DNA from: Flavobacteriales bacterium UBA7430
GTDB lineage: Bacteria > Bacteroidota > Bacteroidia > Flavobacteriales > UBA7430
DNA: 64,000 bases
Assembly: GCA_002478765.1 (NCBI GenBank)
Contig: DLQO01000002.1
Span: 911-64,910 of the forward strand
Reading direction: 5' to 3'
Positions 20,073-30,347 of the stretch are shown one piece after another (within the stretch, counting starts at the first letter, position 1; the number at the start of each line of letters is the position of its first letter). The notes below the pieces were generated by a model. The model was not told the DNA's origin and ran no database searches. It saw only the letters and a list, made by a program, of their open reading frames with translations. The translations under genes and the position numbers were made by a program.

Positions 20073-20900
20073 TTAGACAAACAATGCTTTATCTGAAGAT
20101 TTTATAAAGGATTCAGCTATCATAAACTCGTGCATCTGTTCTACAGCTTTTTTCCCATTTACACCAAGCGCAAAACTATAATCATTCACATAAAGTTGGA
20201 TGTGCTTTCTCATAATTTCTTCGTCCATTTCTTGAGCATTTTCCCGAACAAAACCTAAACTCTCTAGCGGGTTTTTAAAAGCATATTCGACACTTTTACG
20301 AATGAGATTTTGCACCTTTTTCTGTGTCTCAATGTCGGTGCATCTATGAATGGCAATCCCTCCCAAAGGGATCGGTGTTTTCGTTTTTCGCTCCCAATAA
20401 GCACCCAAATCACTTACCTTTTCAAACCCTCTATCCGAATAGGTAAATCGATTCTCATGAATAATTAATCCTGCTTTAGCTTCTTTCCTTTTCAAAGCGG
20501 ATTCAATGTCTGAGAACAACATTTCTTTTTTATTCTGAAGATCTGGATATGCAAAATTAAGAAGAAAATTTGCTGTTGTATATTTGCCTGGGATCGCTAT
20601 TAAATCGTCAGGCAATGGATCTGATTCTCCACGTGTTTTGATAAGCAGTGGTCCACAATTATTACCGAGTGCTGAGCCAGAGTCCATCATTACGTATGAA
20701 TCCATGACATGGAAAAACGCATGATAACTCAATTTAGTAATTGATAAATCTCCGCGAAAAGCCTTCTGGTTTAGCTCTTCAACATCTGCCATAAACGCTT
20801 CAAACCTGATTCCTTCGGTATCAATTTTCTCATGAATTAAAGCATCGAAAATAAAGGTGTCATTTGGGCAGGGTGAAAACCCAATTTGCATCTTTTTCAT
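20073..20900 (-). CDS. mqnD: MqnD, 1,4-dihydroxy-6-naphthoate synthase
   Basis: Acts late in the futalosine pathway of menaquinone synthesis, turning cyclic dehypoxanthine futalosine into 1,4-dihydroxy-6-naphthoate. The 275-residue periplasmic-binding-protein fold shows the MqnD start IGFSPCPNDTFIFDAL, GDLSITKLSYHAF, and the IPLGGIAIHR segment with the catalytic region. Length is normal. ATG at 20900 overlaps the TGA of mqnB in an ATGA, so the two are translated as a pair. MqnA, MqnC and MqnE are not in the window. Confidence 0.93.
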   Translation of the reverse strand: MKKMQIGFSPCPNDTFIFDALIHEKIDTEGIRFEAFMADVEELNQKAFRGDLSITKLSYHAFFHVMDSYVMMDSGSALGNNCGPLLIKTRGESDPLPDDLIAIPGKYTTANFLLNFAYPDLQNKKEMLFSDIESALKRKEAKAGLIIHENRFTYSDRGFEKVSDLGAYWERKTKTPIPLGGIAIHRCTDIETQKKVQNLIRKSVEYAFKNPLESLGFVRENAQEMDEEIMRKHIQLYVNDYSFALGVNGKKAVEQMHEFMIAESFIKSSDKALFV

Positions 20901-21565
20901 AATGAAAGTAGTTTGATGATTTCTTGGTTCAAGTTTTTAACAGCTCCCGGTATGTCCCACGATGCTCTATTCCTCCTTTCTACGTAATTCGAAATGGCAC
21001 GAATTTGAATACATGAAACATCAGCCATTTTACAAGCGTAAAAAAATGCTGCACCTTCCATACTTTCTACTTGGGGATTGAAGCGATGTTTGGTAATCTT
21101 GATGCGATCTTCTGAGCCGTGAACCGTATTCACCGTGATAGCTCGCAACTTTGGGTATGACAAATCCCATGCACCTTGTCGATTAATGAAGTCTGTAATA
21201 GTCTCTGGCAAAGCATCATCAAGAGGGAAATCTAAATCTGATAGCGGTATGAATTTAGCCCCATCTTCAGCACCCATTTCTGAAAACTGATCCTCTACGA
21301 TCTCAACAACAGTTCCAAGAGGAATGGATTTATCAAAGGACCCTGCAATACCTGCATTGATTATTCGATCGTAATTGTTAGATAACAATACTCGTCCCAG
21401 TCGAAAAGATGTAGCGACCATACCTACTCCGGTTATTAAAACATCAAAAATCTTTCCATCTAAATTGTAAGTACACAAGCCCGTCTGTTTACTATTTACT
21501 TTTTGAGCCTTAAGCAATATTGGATTCAACTCCATTGGAGTCGCAGATACAACGAGTGTTTTCAT
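20897..21565 (-). CDS. mqnB: MqnB, futalosine hydrolase
   Basis: Cleaves futalosine to release hypoxanthine in menaquinone synthesis. The 222-residue nucleoside phosphorylase fold has the features of this nucleosidase group: GVGMVATSFRLGRVL, NAGIAGSFD, VESMEGAAFFYACKMADV (Glu and Met ligands of the ribose) and RAISNYVERRNRASW. It is close to 5-methylthioadenosine nucleosidase, but pairing with mqnD as an ATGA overlap argues strongly for futalosine hydrolase. A promoter-like box lies just five bases before the ATG, which would give a very short leader. Confidence 0.92.
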   Translation of the reverse strand: MKTLVVSATPMELNPILLKAQKVNSKQTGLCTYNLDGKIFDVLITGVGMVATSFRLGRVLLSNNYDRIINAGIAGSFDKSIPLGTVVEIVEDQFSEMGAEDGAKFIPLSDLDFPLDDALPETITDFINRQGAWDLSYPKLRAITVNTVHGSEDRIKITKHRFNPQVESMEGAAFFYACKMADVSCIQIRAISNYVERRNRASWDIPGAVKNLNQEIIKLLSL

Positions 21566-21569
21566 AGCT

Positions 21570-21577
21570 CAAAGATA
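21570..21577 (-). promoter_or_regulatory. possible -7 element of mqnB
   Basis: TATCTTTG on the minus strand fits TAnnTTTG. It lies immediately before the mqnB ATG, so transcription would start at or within a few bases of the start codon. No upstream TTG is found at the usual distance. Confidence 0.3.
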
Positions 21578-21748
21578 AAGAATAGTTGTGGGTTGAAAGT
21601 TTTTAATACTCGTGATTTAATTACGATTGTAAATCTCAATCGCCCGTAGACATCTCGTTAGATAAAAACACTTTAAATTGATTTCAAAAGAGGATGTTTT
21701 TAAGCCCCAAGAACACTACCATTCTGCTTTCTTAGAAACAAAAATGAT

Positions 21749-21756
21749 TATATTTG
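21749..21756 (+). promoter_or_regulatory. putative -7 promoter element of the pterin synthase gene
   Basis: TATATTTG fits TAnnTTTG and is followed by CA. It lies 23 bases before the ATG at 21780. The upstream half has no clear TTG. Confidence 0.45.
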
Positions 21757-21779
21757 CACGATTAAAATGAGATACAAGG

Positions 21780-22193
21780 ATGGTTTACATCACTAGAAGA
21801 GAGCGCTTTTGCTCAGCACATAAATTGTACAACCCAGAATGGGACGCGGTAAAAAATGAAGAAGTATTTGGTCCTTGCTCAAATGAAAACTGGCACGGAC
21901 ACAACTTCATTCTCTATGTTACTGTTAAAGGTGAGGTAAATCCTGATACAGGATTTGTAGTCAATCTTAAAGATTTAAGCCCTCTTATTAAAGAGAAAGT
22001 TGTTGACAAACTCGACCACAAAAACATCAATCTTGATGTAGACTTTATGCGGGGGAAAAGAGCATCAACGGAAGTTTTAGCCATTGAAATTTGGAAACAG
22101 CTTTTTGCGCCTATAAAAGCAATTGGGGTGGAATTACATTGTATTAAAATTCAAGAGACTGAAAATAATTTCGCTGAATATTTTGGAGAATAA
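21780..22193 (+). CDS. 6-pyruvoyl-tetrahydropterin / 6-carboxytetrahydropterin synthase family protein
   Basis: Zinc enzyme of 137 residues that acts on dihydroneopterin triphosphate. Zinc ligands are His in CSAHKL and the two His of WHGHNF; the catalytic Cys is in FGPCSNENWHGH. The spacing is Cys-x5-HGH, as in 6-pyruvoyl-tetrahydropterin synthase of animals, not the Cys-x3-HGH of E. coli QueD. Other segments also track the animal enzyme: GEVNPDTGFVVNLKDL, LDHKNINLDV, and ETENNFAEY. Automatic pipelines would probably call it QueD. Which product it makes cannot be settled from sequence. It appears monocistronic; the following 178 bases hold nothing I recognise. Confidence 0.88.
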   Translation: MVYITRRERFCSAHKLYNPEWDAVKNEEVFGPCSNENWHGHNFILYVTVKGEVNPDTGFVVNLKDLSPLIKEKVVDKLDHKNINLDVDFMRGKRASTEVLAIEIWKQLFAPIKAIGVELHCIKIQETENNFAEYFGE

Positions 22194-22371
22194 TATCGGC
22201 TAAAAGAAGAACGATCAATACGATGAAGAGTGCCTTCATCCACCTTCTTTAAATTGTAATGAAAGCATTGAAAATGGTTGAGTAAACTCCAGTCGTAATG
22301 GCTTACCAAAACCTAGATTATCAAAGAAACTTAAAGAATTAGAATAGAAACAAGCTAATAACTAAAAACAT

Positions 22372-23253
22372 ATGAAAGCATACGTTTTCCCGGGACAAGG
22401 GGCCCAATTCACCGGAATGGGTAAGGATCTTTACGAAGCTTCTGAGGAGGCAAGAGCATTATTTGAAAAAGCAAATGAAATCTTAGGATTTCGAATTACA
22501 GACATCATGTTTGAAGGCGAAGCAGAAGAGCTCAAACAAACCAAAGTTACCCAACCAGCTATTTTTCTTCACTCTACCATATTAGCTAAATTACTGGGCG
22601 ATGATTTTAGGCCTGAAATGGTCGCTGGTCATTCTTTAGGAGAACTTTCTGCGCTTACAGCGACGGGCGTTCTGGCATTTGAAGATGGACTAAAACTCGT
22701 CTCCAAAAGAGCCTTAGCTATGCAAGATGCGTGTGAAGCTGAGCCCTCAACTATGGCTGCAATTTTAGGTTTAGAAAACGAAATCGTTGAAGACATCTGC
22801 GAAAAAGTAAACGGTATTGTAGTCGCTGCGAACTACAATTGCCCGGGGCAATTGGTCATTTCTGGAGCGGTAAACTCCGTTAATGAAGCATGTTTAAAGC
22901 TGACAGAAGCTGGAGCCCGAAGGGCACTGGTTCTTCCTGTAGGAGGAGCTTTCCACTCTCCACTGATGGAACCTGCACGTGCAAAATTAGCAAGCGCTAT
23001 TGAAGCTACTACGTTCAATTCTCCCGATTGTCCCATTTATCAAAATGTTACGGCCTCAGCAATCACCAACCCTGATGACATTAAAGAGAATCTAGTTGCT
23101 CAATTAACAGCTCCTGTAAGATGGACTCAAACCATGCAACAAATGATTGCTGATGGAGTTTCCAGTTTCACAGAAGTTGGCCCTGGAAAAGTCCTTCAAG
23201 GATTGGTGAAAAAAGTAGATCGAAAAATGCCAACGGAATCGGCTGAAATCTAA
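22372..23253 (+). CDS. fabD: FabD, malonyl-CoA:ACP transacylase
   Basis: Transfers malonyl from CoA to acyl carrier protein to supply fatty acid elongation. The 293-residue protein has the N-terminal FPGQGAQFTGMGKDL, the catalytic Ser in GHSLGELSAL near residue 87, the conserved Arg region, and the catalytic His in GGAFHSPLMEPA. The C-terminal EVGPGKVLQGLVKK is typical. ATG start with an A-rich leader. Other fab genes are absent nearby. A short hairpin terminator follows directly after the stop. Confidence 0.96.
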   Translation: MKAYVFPGQGAQFTGMGKDLYEASEEARALFEKANEILGFRITDIMFEGEAEELKQTKVTQPAIFLHSTILAKLLGDDFRPEMVAGHSLGELSALTATGVLAFEDGLKLVSKRALAMQDACEAEPSTMAAILGLENEIVEDICEKVNGIVVAANYNCPGQLVISGAVNSVNEACLKLTEAGARRALVLPVGGAFHSPLMEPARAKLASAIEATTFNSPDCPIYQNVTASAITNPDDIKENLVAQLTAPVRWTQTMQQMIADGVSSFTEVGPGKVLQGLVKKVDRKMPTESAEI

Positions 23254-23255
23254 AT

Positions 23256-23283
23256 AAAAAAATGCTCAAAAGAGCATTTTTTT
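23256..23283 (+). terminator. intrinsic terminator after fabD
   Basis: ATGCTC and GAGCAT form a stem with a four-base AAAA loop, flanked by an A-run and a T-run, three bases after the fabD stop. The flanking runs let it work in both directions, but the gene on the other strand ends 85 bases away. Confidence 0.85.
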
Positions 23284-23367
23284 ATTTGATCTTAACACTT
23301 ACTCAACGGTTGACTTAACGGCCTTACACATGAGTCCTCAAAAAATATTCCTCATGGGGTAAAAGGT

Positions 23368-23619
23368 CTAATCCTCCAATTCTTCATAACGATCTATTTC
23401 TCTTTGATAGAACTCATCGGCTTCAGCCAAAAGGTCACTAATTGCTGTTGTTAATTCAGCATCGTTATCTGTACCCAGCAATTCGGGTAAATCATCATCT
23501 AACCATTGTACGTCATCGTTATCTAAATTCAATATGAACCGAGGTGACTGGGTATGAATGATAAATACTGCATCTTGACAATCGGTGTTGTCTCCAACTA
23601 AAAACTTAGGGATTTCCAT
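23368..23619 (-). CDS. conserved small acidic protein of unknown function
   Basis: An acidic protein of about 83 residues, starting MEIPKFLVGDNTDCQDAVFI and ending in DEFYQREIDRYEELED. I recognise it as a type of short conserved hypothetical protein seen in flavobacteria, but not its function. No membrane segment or known motif is visible. Three in-frame ATGs (23649, 23637, 23619) are possible; I choose 23619 because it starts just before the conserved part and leaves a four-base gap after the NtrC-like gene instead of an overlap. It is the last gene of a three-gene unit with that regulator and Ppx/GppA. Confidence 0.7.
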   Translation of the reverse strand: MEIPKFLVGDNTDCQDAVFIIHTQSPRFILNLDNDDVQWLDDDLPELLGTDNDAELTTAISDLLAEADEFYQREIDRYEELED

Positions 23620-23623
23620 TTTG

Positions 23624-24787
23624 TTATTTTCCTGCATATAATTCAACATCTTTTTTACTAATTCTTCCCGAGCATAAGATAATCAATCGTTCGACGACAT
23701 TCCTTAACTCTCTAATATTACCAGACCATGAGTAACTCATTAAAGATTCCATAGCCTCCTCGCTAAATTCTTTTTCTATAATACCATGCTCCTTACAAAT
23801 TATCTTGCTAAAATATAAAACCAACTCCGGTATATCATCTTTTCTATCGTCTAAAGATGGTGTTTTAATGAATATTACTCCAAGTCGATGATAAAGATCT
23901 TCACGAAAGTTGCCATCTCTTATTTCCTGATGCAAGTCTTTGTTTGTTGCGGCGATTACGCGAACATTCACGTTAATTTGTTTGTCACTTCCGACTCTTG
24001 ATATTTTATTTTCTTGAAGAGCTCTAAGAACTTTTGCTTGTGCTTTCAGACTCATATCTCCAATCTCATCAAGAAAGAGGGTGCCACCACTAGCTGTTTC
24101 GAACTTCCCTTTTCTTTGTTTCACCGCTGATGTGAAAGCACCTTTTTCATGACCAAAAAGCTCTGACTCTATCAACTCAGAAGGAATTGCAGCGCAGTTC
24201 ACCTCGATCATGGGGGCTTTATTGCGATCACTTTTTTCGTGTATTGCATGAGCAATCAACTCTTTCCCAGTTCCGTTAGCACCCGTAATTAGTACGCGTA
24301 CATCTGTTGGAGCTACTCTATCAATCATTTCATGGATTTTCAACAGCTCTGGAGAGCTACCGATCATCTCATATTTCTTCTGAACTTTTTTCTTGAGAAC
24401 TTTGTTTTGGGCAACTAATTTCTTCCTATCAAGACCATTTCTGATGGTATTTAGTAGTCGATTTAAATCGGGGGGTTTAGAAATATAATCAAAAGCTCCT
24501 TTTTTAATACAAGCAACTGCTGTATCAATATCTCCATGTCCAGAAATCATAACTATTGTAAGGTCAGGATGAATTTCAACAGACTTTTCTAACAATTCCA
24601 TGCCATCCATTTTTGGCATCTTTATGTCACAAAGAACCAAATCATAAATGTTTTTAGAAATCTTATTAAATCCATCCAATCCATTTTCGGCCAAGTCGAC
24701 TTCGTAATTTTCATCTTCTTCATTGATGATATTCGAAAGTACATTTCGAATAGATGCTTCATCTTCTACAATAAGGATTTTTGCCAT
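23624..24787 (-). CDS. NtrC-type response regulator with sigma-54 ATPase domain, no DNA-binding domain
   Basis: A 387-residue response regulator. The receiver domain (residues 1-120) has the acidic pair E8/D9, phosphoacceptor D54 (LCDIKMPKMDG), S82 and K104. The AAA+ domain (about 138-365) has Walker A GANGTGKE, Walker B FLDEIGDMS and the arginine-finger region FREDLYHRL. The sigma-54-contacting loop reads GAFTSA, a variant of GAFTGA. The protein ends after NIRELRNVVERL plus about 20 residues, so the usual C-terminal Fis helix-turn-helix is missing. It could activate sigma-54 polymerase without binding a specific site, or work as a signalling ATPase. No partner kinase is adjacent. Its ATG lies inside the end of the Ppx/GppA gene. 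Confidence 0.9.
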   Translation of the reverse strand: MAKILIVEDEASIRNVLSNIINEEDENYEVDLAENGLDGFNKISKNIYDLVLCDIKMPKMDGMELLEKSVEIHPDLTIVMISGHGDIDTAVACIKKGAFDYISKPPDLNRLLNTIRNGLDRKKLVAQNKVLKKKVQKKYEMIGSSPELLKIHEMIDRVAPTDVRVLITGANGTGKELIAHAIHEKSDRNKAPMIEVNCAAIPSELIESELFGHEKGAFTSAVKQRKGKFETASGGTLFLDEIGDMSLKAQAKVLRALQENKISRVGSDKQINVNVRVIAATNKDLHQEIRDGNFREDLYHRLGVIFIKTPSLDDRKDDIPELVLYFSKIICKEHGIIEKEFSEEAMESLMSYSWSGNIRELRNVVERLIILCSGRISKKDVELYAGK

Positions 24788-25725
24788 TGGTTTGAATTTA
24801 TAATTATTTCATTTATTAATCCTTCCTTAAGTGCATAACTAGATACACGTAAATCATGGATTGTAAGTCTATTTAATATATAATTAATCATTACAATGCA
24901 AACAACAATCATGTCGACACGCATAGGAATTAGCCCTTCCATTTTCAACCTTTCACTCAGTGTCGATTCATAAATCAATCGTTGAATTTGGTTGTAATCG
25001 TGCATATCAAACTTATAATATTTATTCTTTTCCCAACTGTTTGGCGCTCCGTTTTTACAAGATATCATTTCTGCAAGCGTATCAAACGAACCTGATGACC
25101 CGACCAAGCAATCAACTTCATACGCTTCTGCCATATCAAACATATCCTGTAAACAATTCTCAAAATGCGACTCAAGAGCACTCACATCATTAAACCCTAT
25201 GGGGTCTCCTGGTTTAAAGGTATCCAATAATCTTGCAGCGCCGAGTTGGTAACTTTGTTTCCAGAAACTTTGTTCTTCATTTGCTATGATAAACTCTGTA
25301 CTTCCGCCTCCAATATCGATAATTAATTTTGGTTTTTCGCCCAAGCTTATGGTTTGCTTGACGCCCTTGTAAATTAAATCTGCTTCTTTATTACCATCAA
25401 TCACATGAATGTGCATCCCCAAGTTAAGCTTAGCTTCTTTGACGAATTTCGCGCCATTTTCAGCACATCTCACGGCGGAAGTTGCAACCGCATAGTATTC
25501 GTCTACCTGATGCTCTTTTAATGTCTCTATGTACCCATGAAGGGCCTTCAAACCTCTTTGAAAAGCAGTTGGAGTTATGAAATCTTTTGTAATACCTCCT
25601 TCTCCTAACTTTACAGCGATCTTATTTTTATGTACAATTTTGTATCCTGTCAAATTTGCTTCCGCAATTAAAAGGTTGAAGGTGTTCGTCCCTAAATCAA
25701 TGATGCCTATTTTCTTCATTTTCAT
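24766..25725 (-). CDS. Ppx/GppA phosphatase family protein
   Basis: Actin-fold phosphatase of 319 residues that in this family hydrolyses polyphosphate or pppGpp. Nucleotide/phosphate motifs are IIDLGTNTFNLLI at the N-terminus, AVATSAVRCAENG, and the second phosphate loop LIIDIGGGSTEFI. Length matches the short single-module form that lacks the C-terminal HD-like domain, so an exopolyphosphatase is more likely than full GppA, but the substrate is not certain. The 3' end overlaps the NtrC-like gene by 22 bases, so the two are probably co-translated. ATGs at 25725 and 25719 are both possible starts. Confidence 0.88.
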   Translation of the reverse strand: MKMKKIGIIDLGTNTFNLLIAEANLTGYKIVHKNKIAVKLGEGGITKDFITPTAFQRGLKALHGYIETLKEHQVDEYYAVATSAVRCAENGAKFVKEAKLNLGMHIHVIDGNKEADLIYKGVKQTISLGEKPKLIIDIGGGSTEFIIANEEQSFWKQSYQLGAARLLDTFKPGDPIGFNDVSALESHFENCLQDMFDMAEAYEVDCLVGSSGSFDTLAEMISCKNGAPNSWEKNKYYKFDMHDYNQIQRLIYESTLSERLKMEGLIPMRVDMIVVCIVMINYILNRLTIHDLRVSSYALKEGLINEIIINSNQWQKSLL

Positions 25726-25893
25726 GTTATGTGATATCTTCCAAATTAATCATCATTAGGAAGCCTGTAATAAAATCATTGTAACCAAACGAGAATATCT
25801 AAGTAGTAAAGATAAAACCAATAATTAACAAATACACCTTCAATACGATTTACTGGAAATTTGACCAAACGAAACAAGATCTTCAAAAAACAA

Positions 25894-25919
25894 AAAGGCT
25901 GAGCAAATGCTCAGCCTTT
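25894..25919 (-). terminator. intrinsic terminator after gltA
   Basis: A 12-base inverted repeat, AAAGGCTGAGCA and its complement, surrounds a two-base centre. Read on the minus strand it is followed by a T-rich run. It starts 12 bases past the gltA stop. Confidence 0.9.
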
Positions 25920-25931
25920 CTAAATTATTTT

Positions 25932-27218
25932 CTAACGCTTACTTATGGGAACGTATGGTCTATCATTATGTCCCGTGTAAATTTGACGAGGACGACCTAT
26001 AGGATCTCCATTTTCACGCATCTCTTTCCATTGAGCAACCCATCCAGGCAATCTTCCTAATGCAAACATTACAGTAAACATATCCGTTGGGATTCCAAGA
26101 GCACGATAAATAATACCAGAATAAAAATCAACATTCGGATACAAACCTCTGTCAATGAAATACTGGTCTTTTAGAGCTACACCCTCCAACTCTTTAGCGA
26201 TATCTAATATTGGATCGTTAACACCTAAAGCAGCTAAAACATCATCAGCAGCCTTCTTTATGATACGAGCGCGTGGGTCAAAGTTCTTATACACTCGATG
26301 TCCGAAGCCCATTAATCTGAAAGAATCTGATTTATCCTTCGCTTTCGCTATGTATTTAGATACATCCCCACCATCTGCCTTAATGGCTTCCAACATTTCA
26401 ATAACTGCTTGATTGGCTCCACCGTGAAGCGGACCCCAAAGAGCTGCTATACCTGCAGAAATGGAAGCATACAAACTGGCATGGGAAGACCCTACGATTC
26501 GAACGGTTGAAGCAGAACAATTCTGTTCATGATCCACGTGAAGTATCAACAACTTGTTTAATGCTGTCGAAACTACAGGATCAATGTGATATTCCTCTGT
26601 AGGTAGACCAAACATCATTCTTAAAAAGTTAGAACAGTAATCCAGATTATTATTTGGATATACGAGCGGTTGACGCATTCTATTTTTAAATGCCCATGCT
26701 GCAAGAGTAGGAAGCTTTGCAATAATTCTTATAATCGTTCCATTTACTTCTTCAGTAGAACGATTGGGGTCTAGAGACTTTGGATAGAAAGCGGTTAGTG
26801 AAGACACCAAAGATGAGATAACACCCATCGGATGAGCTTTTGACGGGAAACCTTCCAATATCGCTTTAACATCCTCGTGAACTAAAGTGTGACGAGTTAT
26901 TTCTAATTGAAAATCATTCAGCTGTTCTTGCGTAGGCAGCTCTCCGTAAATCACCAAATAAGCAACTTCAATAAATGAGGACTTATCGGCTAGTTCTTCT
27001 ATGCTGTATCCTCGGTGGCGTAAAATACCTTTCTCACCATCTAAAAAAGTAATGGCACTTTCAGTTGAACCCGTATTTTTGAATCCTTTATCAATCGTAA
27101 TAAGACCTGAGGCAGACCTTAACTTACTGATATCGATAGCTTTTTCACCTTCACTACCTTCGATAACCGGCAACTGATATACCTTACCATCATAATTTAA
27201 TTCTACAAAATCTGACAT
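25932..27218 (-). CDS. gltA: citrate synthase
   Basis: Condenses oxaloacetate and acetyl-CoA, the entry step of the citric acid cycle. The 428-residue length is that of the type II (E. coli-like) enzyme. Visible active-site segments are LHVDHEQNCSASTVRIVGSS (catalytic His), WGPLHGGANQAVIEML (second His) and MGFGHRVYKNFDPRA, with the catalytic Asp further on (PNVDFYSGI). The ATG start is clear. It lies 74 bases downstream of eno and is followed by its own terminator. Confidence 0.97.
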   Translation of the reverse strand: MSDFVELNYDGKVYQLPVIEGSEGEKAIDISKLRSASGLITIDKGFKNTGSTESAITFLDGEKGILRHRGYSIEELADKSSFIEVAYLVIYGELPTQEQLNDFQLEITRHTLVHEDVKAILEGFPSKAHPMGVISSLVSSLTAFYPKSLDPNRSTEEVNGTIIRIIAKLPTLAAWAFKNRMRQPLVYPNNNLDYCSNFLRMMFGLPTEEYHIDPVVSTALNKLLILHVDHEQNCSASTVRIVGSSHASLYASISAGIAALWGPLHGGANQAVIEMLEAIKADGGDVSKYIAKAKDKSDSFRLMGFGHRVYKNFDPRARIIKKAADDVLAALGVNDPILDIAKELEGVALKDQYFIDRGLYPNVDFYSGIIYRALGIPTDMFTVMFALGRLPGWVAQWKEMRENGDPIGRPRQIYTGHNDRPYVPISKR

Positions 27219-27292
27219 CTATACGTTTATTGATGGTTAATCTATTGTGTAATCTACAAAAACTAACTAAAAGTCAGCTCTTTACGGCTTTC

Positions 27293-29699
<2,407 letters not shown>

Positions 29700-29715
29700 T
29701 AAAGTTTAAACCTAT

Positions 29716-29755
29716 AAAAAAAGGGATAAAGCCAAAGCTCCACCCTTTTAGTTTT
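29716..29755 (-). terminator. probable terminator after rplQ
   Basis: Read on the minus strand, AAAAGGG and CCCTTTT pair as an outer stem, with an inner AGC/GCT pair, followed by a T-run. It sits 27 bases past the rplQ stop and 16 bases before the carA ATG. As carA has no room for a separate promoter after it, partial read-through is likely. Confidence 0.6.
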
Positions 29756-29781
29756 ATTTAAAGAATAATATAGTTGCTCCC

Positions 29782-30342
29782 TTATGCATCTTTATTTTCA
29801 TCATTCGAATCGTCAGACTTTTTCTCTTCAGCCGGAGTCTCTTCAGATTTAGACTCAATTGTTGGTGTTTCTTCAACTACCTGAGCTTCTTCAACAGCAG
29901 GCGTTTCTTCGACCTTAGATGCAGTAGATTTCTTACGTCTACGTGTTTTGGTTTTCTTAAGGTCTTTACCGTTTGTGTAAACTTCATTGAAATCTACCAA
30001 CTCGATCATACACATCTCAGCATTATCACCAGGTCTATTACCTGTCTTTATAATACGTGTATATCCACCAGGGCGATCTGCAACTTTAGAGGAAACAGTA
30101 CCGAATAACTCTTTGATGGTTTCCTTTTGTCTTAAGTAACTAAATACAACTCTACGGGAGTGTGTAGAATCATCTTTTGCTTTTGTGATCAAAGGCTCAA
30201 CATATCTTTTCAATGCTTTTGCCTTAGCCACAGTTGTGTTAATTCTTTTGTATTCAATCAATGAGCAAGCCATATTTGATAACATCGCTTTACGATGCGC
30301 AGTTTTTCTGCCTAAGTGATTGATTTTCTTTCCGTGTCTCAT
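29782..30342 (-). CDS. rplQ: ribosomal protein bL17 with acidic C-terminal extension
   Basis: Large-subunit protein bL17. The first 120 residues are the normal core ([20 protein letters not shown] at the start). A basic [11 protein letters not shown] stretch follows, and then about 50 residues rich in Glu, Thr, Pro and Ser with repeats of the ETPxxEE type. Total 186 residues against about 127 in E. coli. The extension is probably disordered; its role is unknown. It is the last gene of the ribosomal block, five bases after rpoA. Confidence 0.97.
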   Translation of the reverse strand: MRHGKKINHLGRKTAHRKAMLSNMACSLIEYKRINTTVAKAKALKRYVEPLITKAKDDSTHSRRVVFSYLRQKETIKELFGTVSSKVADRPGGYTRIIKTGNRPGDNAEMCMIELVDFNEVYTNGKDLKKTKTRRRKKSTASKVEETPAVEEAQVVEETPTIESKSEETPAEEKKSDDSNDENKDA

Positions 30343-30347
30343 GACTA

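Noticed and set aside
21578-21779. Search for a preQ1 riboswitch ahead of the pterin synthase gene.
   Set aside because: No C-rich loop and A-rich tail of the preQ1 type could be found; the stretch looks ordinary apart from the -7 box.
22194-22371. Gap between the pterin synthase gene and fabD (178 bases).
   Set aside because: No open frame, hairpin or promoter with both halves was seen.
25726-25893. Gap between Ppx/GppA and gltA.
   Set aside because: Apart from the gltA terminator nothing stands out; no promoter box for ppx fits the consensus.
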